Assembly: GCF_030864005.1 (NCBI RefSeq)
Contig: NZ_CP132976.1
Coordinates: forward strand, 124,001 to 188,000
Origin: Achromobacter seleniivolatilans
GTDB taxonomy: Bacteria > Pseudomonadota > Gammaproteobacteria > Burkholderiales > Burkholderiaceae_B
Direction: 5' to 3'
Length of the DNA: 64,000 nucleotides
Shown in pieces: positions 32,873 through 42,342 of the stretch. The notes beneath the pieces are model-generated. The model made no database searches and was not told the DNA's origin. It worked only from the letters and a program-made list of their open reading frames with translations. Every line of letters starts with the position of its first letter. The first letter of the stretch is position 1. Both the position numbers and the translations under genes were made by a program.

Positions 32873-33337
32873 ATGAGCCAACGCATCGACTACGCCACCG
32901 CATCGCCTGACGGCTACAAAGCCTTCGGCGCCGTCTACGTCTATCTTCAAAAATGCGGACTATCCAAAGAACTGATCGATCTGGTGTATCTGCGCGTGTC
33001 GCAGATCAACGGATGCGCCTACTGCATCGACATGCATTCCCGTGACCTGCTCAAAGCGGGCGTCGCCGTGGATAAGCTGGTGCTGGTGCCAGTATGGCGC
33101 GAGGCCGGCGCCGTATTCACGCCGCGGGAGCGCGCAGCGTTCGCATGGACCGAAACCGTGACGCGTATTGCCGAAACCGGCGCGCCCGATGCGGACTATG
33201 AAGCCGCCGCAGCGCAATTCAGTGCCAAAGAGCTGGCCGACCTGACGTATGCGATCGGATTGATGGGCGCGTTCAATCGCCTGGGTATCAGCTTCCGCGC
33301 GCAGCCCGCGGCAGCGGTTGCGGCTGCCAAGGCGTAG
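32873..33337 (+). CDS. AhpD-like carboxymuconolactone decarboxylase family protein
   Basis: A 154-residue alkylhydroperoxidase-like protein. It has the redox CxxC in QINGCAYCIDMHSRD (about residues 46-50) with the downstream histidine, and a helical body. Such proteins reduce peroxides or act on cyclic substrates. It is followed eight bases later by the SMR exporter gene, likely in one operon. It marks the right flank of the tailocin. Confidence 0.85.
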   Translation: MSQRIDYATASPDGYKAFGAVYVYLQKCGLSKELIDLVYLRVSQINGCAYCIDMHSRDLLKAGVAVDKLVLVPVWREAGAVFTPRERAAFAWTETVTRIAETGAPDADYEAAAAQFSAKELADLTYAIGLMGAFNRLGISFRAQPAAAVAAAKA

Positions 33338-33344
33338 GGCATCT

Positions 33345-33665
33345 ATGGCATGGACTCTTCTTGGCATTGCCGGCGTTCTTGAAATTGCGTTTGCCTACGG
33401 GCTGAAATTGTCCGAAGGATTTACGCGATTGACGCCGGGACTGTTCGCGGCGGCCACGGGCTTGTCCAGTCTCTTCCTGCTCTCTATGTCGCTGCGCACG
33501 CTGCCCGTAGGGACCGCCTATGCCGTCTGGACAGGCATAGGCGCGGCCGGGACGGCCGTTGTGGGGATCTTGGTGCTGGGTGACTCCGCCGCGCCCCTGC
33601 GCGTACTTTGCATTGTTCTGATACTTGCGGGTGTCATCGGGCTCAAGCTGGTTTCGGCAACTTGA
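33345..33665 (+). CDS. gdx: Guanidinium exporter-type SMR protein (Gdx/SugE)
   Basis: A 106-residue four-helix small multidrug resistance protein. It carries the Gdx-subtype features: the Glu in GIAGVLEIAFAYGLKLSEGF (about residue 13), then the LPVGTAYAVWTGIGAAGTAV and LAGVIGLKLVS helices. SMR Gdx proteins export guanidinium with two protons as antiparallel dimers. No guanidine riboswitch is visible, as the gene sits directly after the AhpD-like gene. Confidence 0.85.
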   Translation: MAWTLLGIAGVLEIAFAYGLKLSEGFTRLTPGLFAAATGLSSLFLLSMSLRTLPVGTAYAVWTGIGAAGTAVVGILVLGDSAAPLRVLCIVLILAGVIGLKLVSAT

Positions 33666-33737
33666 TTCAATTGAATTGACGCCGCCCAGGCTGGGTCTGC
33701 GTGGCATACATTCCGGGCCGCGTTCCACGCCGGTGCA

Positions 33738-35399
33738 TCAATCCAGATTCACCACGTGCCGCTCCGTTTTATTGCCCGCCGCAGGAGCGGTGCGCAGCGC
33801 GTCGGCCGCCAAGATGGCTATTCTGCCGTCCAGCGTGCCAACCGCCAGCTTGTCATCATGCGCGTCCATAGCGTAGATGACCGTCGGCAAGCCATCGACA
33901 TGCACTTGGGCGTCCAACACCACCGCGCCCGTGCGCGCTTCGATCAGCAGCAATCCGCCGTCCAGGAAGGCAGCGGCGATCAGGCCGGATGCGGGCAGAT
34001 ACACGATGGCGCTCGCGGACGCGCGGGTCTGATGCCGCCATTGCTCGCTGTCGCGATTCAATGGCTTGCGGTAGATGAACCCCGCATAGTTTCCGTCCAC
34101 CGTCGGAGAGTAATGCTGGCCACTGATGACCACGCCAGCGCCTTCGGTATCTTCAACGTAGCTGCCGCAAAGCTCCATGGCATGACTGGCTGGCGTGTCG
34201 TCTGCTTTCAGCACGGGCCAAAGCCGCTGCACCTGGCCGTCCGGCTGCACGATGCACAGCACTTTTCTTTCATGCGAGCTGGCTGGCGTGCCTTGCAGCA
34301 GGAACAGGAAGGGTGCGCCGCGGATGCCGACGTAATGGTTAAAGCAATCGTAGTGGCCCAGGTCCACGCGGCGTTCCGCGCCCGTGTTCAGATCAACCAG
34401 CAGGTCGTGCGCGCGCTTTCGGGCATGATGGCTGCGGTTCTGACGGCCCAGCGCGACGCCTGTGGCCGACACAGAAAACGTGTATTCCCCGTTCCACGCA
34501 TGAGTCTGCCGCAGGCCTTCGCTGGTCAGCGCGCAGAGTCGGGAATGTTGCTCCCACGATCTCGGCTGCGAGCTTTCCACCACGTGCACATGCAAGCCCT
34601 GGGCGCGTAGGATTTCGGACCCATGACCGCCGGCTCCGGCATAGGCGGCGATCCGTTCGCCGGTTGTGGCGTAGATTTCGAGCTGGCATCCGGCGTGAGC
34701 GACGGCGATCCGGCAGGAATCCAACCAGGCGATGTCATTGATGGCGCCCCGGCTTATCCAGTGCGTTTCGCCGAACCATTCGGCAAGGCGGGATTCCGGC
34801 GGGTGCGAGGTTTTCGGCGCAACATCGCAGGGAGCGATATTGGCGGGGTCTATCACCAGATCCACCGAGCCCGTTGAGGCTCCTGGTGATTTTGCACGCA
34901 CTGCGAACAAGGTGTTGAATGCGGCGTCAGAAGCATCCTCGGCATCGGCCGGCAAGCCCCATTCTTCGTCCCAAGGGCGCACCCAGGCTTCGAGCTCGTC
35001 TCCTGCTGCATTGAAGCGGCAGCGCAACACTTCGGGCACGTGGTTGAAAGGGCGGTTGCCATGCTTTTCCAGCCAATTCCATACAAGCAGATCGCCTTCA
35101 AAGCAGTAGCCGCCGTCGTAGCTGCCTGCGCCGATTGCAATGCTGCTCCCGGTTGGGTGAAAGTCCACGTCATGGACCGGATGAAGCAGGTCATCGAAGG
35201 CAGCAAAAGGAATGCGCGAATCGCGGCGGTATAGCGCGACCCGGTAGCGCAAGGCCCGGCCTCCGTACGACGCGCGCGCCCTGGGATTGGCCAGCAACGG
35301 GAATTCCGAGGCGACAGCCGCCACGTCTGCGGCAGCGTTGAAAAATACGCCGGTGATTTTTCCGCTGCCGCGTACGGACGGATTCATGATGGTGGTCAT
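33738..35399 (-). CDS. WD40/beta-propeller-like protein of unknown function
   Basis: A 553-residue protein with repeated propeller-like strands (VHDVDFHPTGSSIAIGAGSY, then GSGDGR-type turns later, and IVYLPASGLIAAAFLDGGLL near the end). No signal peptide or catalytic motif seen. The ATG at 35399 overlaps the TGA of the DUF4105 gene upstream, suggesting co-translation with it. Function unknown. Confidence 0.7.
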   Translation of the reverse strand: MTTIMNPSVRGSGKITGVFFNAAADVAAVASEFPLLANPRARASYGGRALRYRVALYRRDSRIPFAAFDDLLHPVHDVDFHPTGSSIAIGAGSYDGGYCFEGDLLVWNWLEKHGNRPFNHVPEVLRCRFNAAGDELEAWVRPWDEEWGLPADAEDASDAAFNTLFAVRAKSPGASTGSVDLVIDPANIAPCDVAPKTSHPPESRLAEWFGETHWISRGAINDIAWLDSCRIAVAHAGCQLEIYATTGERIAAYAGAGGHGSEILRAQGLHVHVVESSQPRSWEQHSRLCALTSEGLRQTHAWNGEYTFSVSATGVALGRQNRSHHARKRAHDLLVDLNTGAERRVDLGHYDCFNHYVGIRGAPFLFLLQGTPASSHERKVLCIVQPDGQVQRLWPVLKADDTPASHAMELCGSYVEDTEGAGVVISGQHYSPTVDGNYAGFIYRKPLNRDSEQWRHQTRASASAIVYLPASGLIAAAFLDGGLLLIEARTGAVVLDAQVHVDGLPTVIYAMDAHDDKLAVGTLDGRIAILAADALRTAPAAGNKTERHVVNLD

Positions 35400-36403
35400 T
35401 GAAGGTCTTGTCTTTGTGATTCGTCGATGCCCGGCACGCCGCGCCGGATATTGCGTGAAAACCATACGGGCGCATCGGTCTCGCGCGCCCGGTCCGTATA
35501 TCTGCCCAGTTGGCGGTACTGGGCGGCGCTGCCCGCGCCCTGCAACACGCCCAGGTCGTACAGATATTCAGGCAGGTAGCCGGACACCAGTTGGCGGTAA
35601 TCCAGCGGCAGTCCCGGCACGATACGGCGCGCCATCTGGAACACGATGGTGGTGCAGTTGGCGGTCAGGGTGTGGTAGAAGCGCGGCTTGTGGCGCAGGC
35701 GGTTGGCCGCGGTCACATATGCCAGGAATAGCGAACGCGCATCGTCCATCGGCATGTGAACGCGATACAGGTAGCTGTCTTCACCGCGGACATTGGTGCG
35801 TACGCGCAGGCTGTCTTCTTCGGTGGAAGCGATGACGCTCAGTTCATATTGCTTGAAGAAGCCGCCGATTTCTGAAAATGAGTCGCCCTGTTTCCTCCGT
35901 ATCTCTACAGAGAAAACCACATAGCGATCATCGCCGAAGCCAAACGACACCAAGGCATGCGCGATGGCAGCGTGCCCCCAGTAGGACAGTGCGACATCCA
36001 CGCTTTGCAGGTCGGACAGGGCGTAGTGGCGCGTCTCCCAACGCGGGGTGAAGTCGGTGCGAGTGCGCCAGTCGAAATTGCGCACGTTGTGCAATGTGAT
36101 GTGGTCGCCGTTGATGTCGCCATGCGTTTGGCGCGCAACCTCGGGGATCCAAGGCCGCTCGTTCGAGGCGCGAATGGTGTGCCACCAAAACAGCAGGCCG
36201 AGCAGCAAGGCGCCGAACACATAGGCGCCTGAGCGCCACTCGGGCCAAGCCAGTGCAGCAATGCCTGCGAACGCTGCGAAAAGCCAGAGCAGCGTCAGCG
36301 CGATACGCACACTGCGGGGCGCGGGGGCACGCAACCATAGCGCCAGGGCGCCCCAGGCCGCAGTCAGAGCGATAGCGATCCCAAGCAGGATGGAAGTGGT
36401 CAT
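35396..36403 (-). CDS. DUF4105 membrane protein
   Basis: A 335-residue protein with two N-terminal membrane helices (LLGIAIALTAAWGALALWL and LLWLFAAFAGIAALAW), then a large periplasmic-facing domain. The DUF4105 core holds HTLTANCTTIVFQMARRIVP (conserved Asn-Cys-Thr) and GLPLDYRQLVSGYLPEYLYD. These are papain-like proteins thought to act on envelope lipids or proteins. Coupled to the propeller protein by ATGA. Confidence 0.82.
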   Translation of the reverse strand: MTTSILLGIAIALTAAWGALALWLRAPAPRSVRIALTLLWLFAAFAGIAALAWPEWRSGAYVFGALLLGLLFWWHTIRASNERPWIPEVARQTHGDINGDHITLHNVRNFDWRTRTDFTPRWETRHYALSDLQSVDVALSYWGHAAIAHALVSFGFGDDRYVVFSVEIRRKQGDSFSEIGGFFKQYELSVIASTEEDSLRVRTNVRGEDSYLYRVHMPMDDARSLFLAYVTAANRLRHKPRFYHTLTANCTTIVFQMARRIVPGLPLDYRQLVSGYLPEYLYDLGVLQGAGSAAQYRQLGRYTDRARETDAPVWFSRNIRRGVPGIDESQRQDLQ

Positions 36404-36537
36404 GAGGCCTTATGTCGGTCGGGCCGCCTGAGTATGGCCGGGGGCGATTTAAACCGTCAATGGGCTGTGCAGGGCGTCAGCAGGCGCTTGCCGGATTCTG
36501 CGAGATGACTGGCGGCCAGCCGCTGCCGCAAGATGAC

Positions 36538-37155
36538 CTACTGTTCGTCGACGGTGGCCAGCAGATCGGACTCATACATCGCTGCCGGCGAGATGATCGG
36601 TTCATCCCAGGGGATGTTCTTGCCGTAGCGCTCCTGCATCTTGGCTTGCACGGCGGGCGAGCTCAAGTCGAAACGCTTTAACGGCGCAAGCTCACCGATC
36701 TGTATGCCCAGCGTACGCTGGTAAATCTTCCAGACCAGCTCCGAGCAATAGATCTTGTCGTCCGACCAGGCAAAGACCAGGTCATACGGCTTGCCTACGT
36801 AGCTCGCGCCGGCCGCGGCCAGTTGTTCGCGGACTTCAGGCGTCAGCATGGATGCGTCACGCAGCCGTTTGGCAACGTACTGGCCACCTTCGCCTTGCGC
36901 CACCCATTGATCCAATGGGGTGTAGCTGACGCGTGCGGCGGCTTCCAGGACGTATGGGCGACCCTGGCGCGTGACAATCATGCCCATATGGCTATAGGGC
37001 GAATGCGTGGCTTGCTGGATGGCCAGGCTTTGTGCAGAACGGGATTGCTGGAAAACCAGGTCGCCCGTCTGCAAGTCGGACGCCGCGCATGCGGCTAGGG
37101 AAAGCGTGGACAGCGCCGCCACAAGGGCGACGCGTGTCCAGGCGGATTGCTTCAT
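36538..37155 (-). CDS. YiiX/YebB-like NlpC/P60-fold hydrolase (lipoprotein)
   Basis: A 205-residue protein with a signal ending in LSLAAC (lipobox). The fold is the permuted papain-like YiiX family: SPYSHMGMIVTRQGRP with the active-site His, and KIYCSELVWKIYQR with the Cys. These enzymes are thought to cleave amide or ester bonds in lipids or peptidoglycan. It overlaps a small upstream gene by ATGA. Confidence 0.85.
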   Translation of the reverse strand: MKQSAWTRVALVAALSTLSLAACAASDLQTGDLVFQQSRSAQSLAIQQATHSPYSHMGMIVTRQGRPYVLEAAARVSYTPLDQWVAQGEGGQYVAKRLRDASMLTPEVREQLAAAGASYVGKPYDLVFAWSDDKIYCSELVWKIYQRTLGIQIGELAPLKRFDLSSPAVQAKMQERYGKNIPWDEPIISPAAMYESDLLATVDEQ

Positions 37156-37319
37156 GAACGTGCCCGGCTGGCGGCGGGCGGCTCTTTTTTGCTGCGCGTT
37201 TTCACGGCAGGTTTTTCGACTTCGGGCGGAGCATCAAACTCCTGTTTGTTGCGCTCACCACGTGGGGTGTTTTCCGGATGGGGTTTGGGAAAAGCCCAGG
37301 GCTTAGTTTTCTGATCCAT
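37152..37319 (-). CDS. Small charged hypothetical protein
   Basis: A 55-residue Pro/Lys/Glu-rich protein (KPWAFPKPHPENTPRGERNK, then PAVKTRSKKEPPAASRARS), likely disordered. A Shine-Dalgarno AAGGAG lies nine bases before ATG 37319 and the stop overlaps the YiiX-like start. Small genes of this type are common and poorly studied in this group. Confidence 0.6.
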   Translation of the reverse strand: MDQKTKPWAFPKPHPENTPRGERNKQEFDAPPEVEKPAVKTRSKKEPPAASRARS

Positions 37320-37509
37320 TGCATGTACTCCTTGCACAGGCGGAACAGTAGCATTAGCCGTGCCTGGGAGTAAGTGAGGGTTGACGTCAATATTCATCAC
37401 AACGTGATATCTGAGGAAAAAATCGTCCATTTCGACAGGGCCGGCAGCTACTATGTTCCCGGTTTTCGATCCGAATTTTGCCCTATGGGACGAAGTAGAG
37501 GTTTTTTTG

Positions 37510-38070
37510 ATGCGTTCCGACGGTTCCCTGATTGACCAATGCCTGCCGAAACACGGTTTTTCCGAGCGCCATTCTTTGCGCATCAATGCGCCAGCGCAGA
37601 GCGTTATGGCTGCGGCAATTGCCTACCGGCCAGACCAAGATCCCTTTTTTCGCAACATGATTGCGCTGCGGGAAGCGCCGATGCGCTTGCTGATGGCGCT
37701 CGGGCGCAATGCGGTCCCGCGCGCCGCGTTTGGCCTGGATGACTTCACCCGCGCCGCGCAGAGCGAGACTGAGATTGTTTACGGATTGATCGGGCAGTTC
37801 TGGAAACCGGGATATGGTCTGGTTGCGGTGCCGGATGGCACGGCATTCAAGACCTATGGCGAGCCGGGAGTTGCCAAGCTGGCCTTCAATTTTCTGGTCA
37901 CACAGCGAGCGGGCGGCGAGGTGATCTTGTCTACCGAGACGCGCGTCTTTTGCCCAGACGAGGCGGCGCGCAAGCGCTTCACGCCTTATTGGTATCTGGT
38001 GCGTCCGGTTAGCGGACTGATCCGGCGCCGCATGCTGACGCGAATCAAACGCGCAAGTTTGGCGGCATAA
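37510..38070 (+). CDS. Hypothetical SRPBCC-like protein
   Basis: A 186-residue protein beginning MRSDGSLIDQCLPKHGFSER. Strand-helix pattern and the INAPAQSVMAAAIAYRPDQD and STETRVFCPDEAARKRFTPY segments resemble polyketide-cyclase/SRPBCC-like proteins. An AGAGG lies seven bases before ATG 37510, favouring it over the ATG at 37453. No neighbours suggest a role. Confidence 0.65.
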   Translation: MRSDGSLIDQCLPKHGFSERHSLRINAPAQSVMAAAIAYRPDQDPFFRNMIALREAPMRLLMALGRNAVPRAAFGLDDFTRAAQSETEIVYGLIGQFWKPGYGLVAVPDGTAFKTYGEPGVAKLAFNFLVTQRAGGEVILSTETRVFCPDEAARKRFTPYWYLVRPVSGLIRRRMLTRIKRASLAA

Positions 38071-38121
38071 CGGTGGCGCGGGGGCCCGCCATATTGCGGC
38101 GGCCCCCGGCTTGCCCACATG

Positions 38122-38817
38122 TCAGCCCGGTTTGGCAGCGGCGTTTGACCAAATACGGTCGAATTGCTGGCGCACCTGCCGAGCCCAATCATCGATGGCA
38201 GAACGGACGTCGTCCGCCGTGGGTTTCTGGCCTTGCGGCAAGTTGCTGCCGGTGACCGTGCCCAGTGAGGCAATCAGCAGTTCATTCGTATTGGCATCGC
38301 GCACGGAGGCCTCGATCAGCAGGCGCGCCGACAGGTCGCGGTAGCCTGCGGCATTGGCCGTCTGCCCAATTACGTATCCGATGGGGACGTACTCCATCAC
38401 TCTGGGATCTCGGTCGTTCTTGAACGTGCCGGTGATGGCTGCCCGCACCCGTAGCGAACGCGGCGCGGGTTTGGTCAGCAATTGATAGCCTGCTTGTGAG
38501 AACTCCCGTCGAAGCGCTTCGTTCATGTAGGCGAGCGCGCGGTCGCGCAGCGCCGTGTCGCCCTTCATGTCGAGCTCGTCGGGCCGGTCGCCAGCGATGT
38601 ACTGCATGGGTTCCAGAATGATCTTTTTCTCGTACAAGCTGCCGACGGGCGGGCCGGGCTTGACCCAGATGCGGCCAGCGCTCCAGTTGGGATCTTGTTG
38701 AAGCTGTGACTGGCTTTCACCCAGCGAAGTGGAATAGTCCTGCGCCTTCGGCAGGTTGGAGCAGCCAGCCAGGGCGATGGCGGCGCAGCAGGCAGCTATG
38801 GCCAGAGGGGATCTCAT
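38122..38817 (-). CDS. DUF3313 lipoprotein
   Basis: A 231-residue lipoprotein with a signal ending in AIALAGC. The DUF3313 region covers most of the mature chain: GRIWVKPGPPVGSLYEKKII, then RALAYMNEALRREFSQAGYQ and a conserved GTFKNDRDPRVMEY. Function is unknown in the family; it lies in the outer or inner membrane by the lipobox. AAGGA precedes ATG 38817. Confidence 0.82.
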   Translation of the reverse strand: MRSPLAIAACCAAIALAGCSNLPKAQDYSTSLGESQSQLQQDPNWSAGRIWVKPGPPVGSLYEKKIILEPMQYIAGDRPDELDMKGDTALRDRALAYMNEALRREFSQAGYQLLTKPAPRSLRVRAAITGTFKNDRDPRVMEYVPIGYVIGQTANAAGYRDLSARLLIEASVRDANTNELLIASLGTVTGSNLPQGQKPTADDVRSAIDDWARQVRQQFDRIWSNAAAKPG

Positions 38818-39056
38818 GTGCTTTCCTTGTACAGTTGGACCGCTCGTTCCCAACTTCGATCAGCCTAGGAACGCTTGCGCCGATTCGCATTTAATTATCT
38901 GCCATGTTGGACTATGGCGGCACGCCGATTTCCTTTGTTGGCGGCACTGGGTAAACCCTGTCAGGAATTGGAGATCATCCTTTCGGCGTGCGAAATTAGC
39001 CGTTCCCGCGGCTGACTCAAGCGCTACGATAGGGCGGTGCACATAGGGAGGAAACT

Positions 39057-39251
39057 ATGGACACCGCCAAGGAATGGTATGCCGCTGTCAAAGAGTGGCA
39101 GCGCGCCCGTGATGAACTGACGGCAGCAGTCGCTGCGATCAAATGGCCTAGTCCCACACAGGGATGTATGGAGAGTTACGACCGCGCCTATGCGCTCGAA
39201 ACCCAGGCAAGAGATCTGATGAATCAGGCCTACGATCGCGTCCGACGATAA
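39057..39251 (+). CDS. Small helical hypothetical protein
   Basis: A 64-residue acidic/basic helical protein (AVKEWQRARDELTAAVAAIK, then YDRAYALETQARDLMNQAYD) with strong AGGGAGGA Shine-Dalgarno seven bases before ATG 39057. No family recognised. Intergenic neighbours are unrelated, so no context clue. Confidence 0.6.
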   Translation: MDTAKEWYAAVKEWQRARDELTAAVAAIKWPSPTQGCMESYDRAYALETQARDLMNQAYDRVRR

Positions 39252-39376
39252 GTCGCCGCTCGCCTGCCTCAGCGGGGGGCATTTTTCTTGGCTCCATGAA
39301 ACATAATTGCGTTGGCCCTGTTCACAGAGCCACGACGGCGGTATGTTGTATTTTTTTCGTAGCCGCCACCGTCATC

Positions 39377-40009
39377 ATGTATCTGCCGTCCGCTTTTCGC
39401 GAAGACTCTCTCGACATTCAGCACGACTTCATCCGGGCCCATCCGCTGGGCGTCATCATGACCGCCGGAGAGGGCGGACTGATGGCTAATCACATCCCCT
39501 GTCTGCTGTATCCCGAAGGCGCTCATGGCGTGCTGCGCCTGCATGTTGCTCGCGCCAATCCGCAACTGGCGCAGTTAGCAGCTGGGCATGAAACCTTGAT
39601 CGTTTTCCATGGCGCGCAGGCTTATATTTCGCCATCCTGGTACGCCACCAAGGCCGAAACGCACAAGGTCGTGCCGACCTGGAACTTTGTCGCCGTTCAT
39701 GTGTGGGGAACGCCGGTCATCCAGGATGATCCTGCCTGGCTGCGCGCTCAACTTGATGCGCTGACCGACAGCCAGGAAAAAGCGCGCGCCGAACCTTGGA
39801 GCGTGGACCAGGCGCCGGCGGATTTCATTGCGGCGCAGATGCGCGCGATTGTCGGGGTGGAGATCCCGATATCGCGCATTGAAGGCAAATGGAAAGTGAG
39901 CCAGAACCGCGGCGTGGCAGATCGCCAGGGCGTGGTCGAAGGCCTGTCGAACGAACGCGGCGACGCGGTCATGGCGGGCTTGGTGGCGCGCCGGGGCGGA
40001 CTGGACTGA
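39377..40009 (+). CDS. FMN-binding negative transcriptional regulator (PaiB-like)
   Basis: A 210-residue protein of the PaiB/FMN-binding split barrel family: YLPSAFREDSLDIQHDFIRA at the N-terminus, ISPSWYATKAETHKVVPTWN and VAVHVWGTPVIQDDPAWLRA in the core. Members repress sporulation or protease genes in Bacillus and are widespread in proteobacteria with unknown role. ATG 39377 chosen because upstream frame is not protein-like. Confidence 0.88.
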   Translation: MYLPSAFREDSLDIQHDFIRAHPLGVIMTAGEGGLMANHIPCLLYPEGAHGVLRLHVARANPQLAQLAAGHETLIVFHGAQAYISPSWYATKAETHKVVPTWNFVAVHVWGTPVIQDDPAWLRAQLDALTDSQEKARAEPWSVDQAPADFIAAQMRAIVGVEIPISRIEGKWKVSQNRGVADRQGVVEGLSNERGDAVMAGLVARRGGLD

Positions 40010-40063
40010 AGCAAAATCGGCCAGGCCAGCTAGCCTGCCTGCCCGCGCGGCGCAATGCCGTCA

Positions 40064-41386
40064 TTACGAACCGCGTGGCGGGTTGGAATCTGGAATAGAT
40101 GCTGCAGGATGGGATGCTGCCGCAACAACGGCGTCAGGCACATCTTGAAAACGTGCCGCGGCCGCGCCGCGTCCAGCAGCAAAGCACAGGATGGCCGCCG
40201 CTTGCACGACAGCCGCGACGGTTAAAAATCCCACCATCGACTGCCCGGTGCCATCTAAGGCAGTGCGCAATAAACCGAATGCGGCGGGCGCAAACGCATA
40301 GGCGCCTTGAGACAGCGCAACAATGAGCGGTACGACGCGGGCCGCGTCTTCCCGGGCGAATTCCGTTTGTGCGATCAGCGGCGGCAGCGACGTCGCGTTG
40401 CCAATACCCGAACCAAACAAGAGCACACCCACCCACAACGCCCAGCCGTGCTCGGCAGCCAGCATCAGCACGAGTGAACCGCAGATTTGGATGGCATAGG
40501 CCAGGCACGCCACCTTGCGGCGGTCTGCGCCAGCCGGCATCAGCCAGCCCACCAGCGTGCGGCCCGCAATAGCGGCGGCAGTGGCCAAGCCCATTGCTAT
40601 ACCAGCCGTTTGAGCGCCAAGTATGGGAGCCAGCAGGGACAGCAGATGCGCAATCAGACCAATCTGCGCAAACAGCCCAAGCGCCATGCCAGCGGCCAGC
40701 GTCACGAACGCGCGGTCGCGCCATAGATTGTCCACTCGCCGCTGCGTAGCCTTGGTTTGCGCGGCCGGCGCGGACGCCAGATCTCCATCTGGCTGCTGAC
40801 CCAGGTGCTGCGGCGTCACAGCAAACACTTTCCGCGATAGCACGACAATCACCGCGACCATCACTACCCCTACCCACAAGGCAGCCTGCGCGAATCCCGC
40901 TTGGGCGATCAGCAACACCCACAGCGGCGAGAACACGATGCCGCCCACACTGGCGCCGTTATAAGCCATGCCCAGCGCGGCCGGGCGGCGCCGCACGAAC
41001 CAGGGCGCGATCAAGGCATTGACGGCCGCAGCGCCCAAGGTCACCCAGCCCATGCCGCTCAGTAGCGCGCCGGCATATAGCTGCCACGGCGACTGCGCCA
41101 ATGACCAGCCCGCCAAGCCCAGTGCCAGCAACACGGCGCCGCCCACAGTCGCATTAGCAACGCCAATGCGCCGGTACAGGCGCGGCAGATTCGCCACCAC
41201 TACCGTACCGCTCAGAAAGTGCAGCGTGACGGCGCCAGAGACCAGCGCAACGCTCCAGCCGGTCCGTTGCACAACCGCGTGCAAAAACACGGGCGGGCCA
41301 TAAAACCCTACACCCCAGCCGAAAATGGCCAGGACAAAGGTGGCGGTGACAACTTTCCAGCCGAAGAAGGATTGAGCAGGGGTCAT
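40064..41386 (-). CDS. MFS transporter
   Basis: A 440-residue major facilitator superfamily permease with about twelve helices, with the intracellular loop between helix 2 and 3 (PRLYRRIGVANATVGG) and a weak repeat in the second half. Divergent from an ArsR-type regulator 87 bases away, suggesting its substrate is sensed by that regulator. Substrate unknown. Confidence 0.88.
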   Translation of the reverse strand: MTPAQSFFGWKVVTATFVLAIFGWGVGFYGPPVFLHAVVQRTGWSVALVSGAVTLHFLSGTVVVANLPRLYRRIGVANATVGGAVLLALGLAGWSLAQSPWQLYAGALLSGMGWVTLGAAAVNALIAPWFVRRRPAALGMAYNGASVGGIVFSPLWVLLIAQAGFAQAALWVGVVMVAVIVVLSRKVFAVTPQHLGQQPDGDLASAPAAQTKATQRRVDNLWRDRAFVTLAAGMALGLFAQIGLIAHLLSLLAPILGAQTAGIAMGLATAAAIAGRTLVGWLMPAGADRRKVACLAYAIQICGSLVLMLAAEHGWALWVGVLLFGSGIGNATSLPPLIAQTEFAREDAARVVPLIVALSQGAYAFAPAAFGLLRTALDGTGQSMVGFLTVAAVVQAAAILCFAAGRGAAAARFQDVPDAVVAAASHPAASIPDSNPPRGS

Positions 41387-41472
41387 GGCGTGCCGGCAGC
41401 GCCGGGTGTCTTGTTGAGATGACTCGCAGTATGCTTACGACTTGCACACAACACTTTGGTCTACAGCGAATC

Positions 41473-42207
41473 ATGGATTCCGAGTTCGCCGACATCAGTC
41501 TTTCCGCCGTGGCGGGCGCGATCGCCGATCCGGCCCGCGCGCGCATGCTGTGCCTGCTGCTCGATGGCCGGGCGCGCACAGCGACCGAGCTGGCCGCAGC
41601 CGCCGACATCGGGGCATCCACCGCCAGCAGTCATTTTCAGCGCCTGCGCGAACAGGGGCTGGTCGAACTGGCCGTGCAAGGTAAACATCGCTACTACCGT
41701 TTGGCCAATAGCGAAGTGGGCCAAGCGCTGGAAGCCCTGTTGGTGGTGGCGGGTGCTGAACGTGTGCCATTCAAACCCAACACGCCGTCCGCGTTGCGGG
41801 AAGCCCGAACTTGTTATGACCATATGGCGGGCACGCTTGCCGTGCGCATTCATGACGCCATGCTGGCACGCCAGTGGCTGACCGCTGATGGCCGCGATTA
41901 TGCTCTGACTCCATTGGGCGAGGCCTCATTGGCGCAAGTGGGCGTGGATGTTGGCCAAGCGCGCCAACGCCGCCGGCGCTTTGCCTGTGCCTGCCTGGAC
42001 TGGAGCGAACGCCGCTCGCATCTGGGGGGCGCCCTGGGTGCGGCGTTGCTGGCCGCGCTGGTGCAGCGGGACTGGATCACCAAAGATTTGGATTCGCGTG
42101 CGTTGACCGTCACGCGCAAGGGCGCGCAGCAGTTTCCAGCCTTCTTCGGTAAACCCGAAGCGCAGCCGGCCGATGGCTGGCAAGGAGCGGCGCATGCTGC
42201 TGCGTAA
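41473..42207 (+). CDS. ArsR-family transcriptional regulator
   Basis: A 244-residue regulator. The N-terminal winged helix is ARARMLCLLLDGRARTATEL then SSHFQRLREQGLVELAVQGK, typical of ArsR. The C-terminal half is a distinct helical domain (with HSHLGGALGAALL-type segment) found in ArsR proteins paired with transporters. Divergent from the MFS gene, so likely controls it. Confidence 0.88.
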   Translation: MDSEFADISLSAVAGAIADPARARMLCLLLDGRARTATELAAAADIGASTASSHFQRLREQGLVELAVQGKHRYYRLANSEVGQALEALLVVAGAERVPFKPNTPSALREARTCYDHMAGTLAVRIHDAMLARQWLTADGRDYALTPLGEASLAQVGVDVGQARQRRRRFACACLDWSERRSHLGGALGAALLAALVQRDWITKDLDSRALTVTRKGAQQFPAFFGKPEAQPADGWQGAAHAAA

Positions 42208-42275
42208 TCGTCTCTTGTCCGCTCCCCGCGCCATCTGCTCCGCCACTTGGCGGTGATCCGCACACAACCATTCCA

Positions 42276-42297
42276 GCCGCGAATGCGGCTTTTTTTT
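42276..42297 (+). terminator. Intrinsic terminator after the ArsR gene
   Basis: GCCGC-GAAT-GCGGC (42276-42289) followed by eight T. Ends the ArsR gene transcript. Confidence 0.8.
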
Positions 42298-42342
42298 CGT
42301 CAGCTTGACTGACTATTTATTAACTCTGTACAGGAGGTGGCC

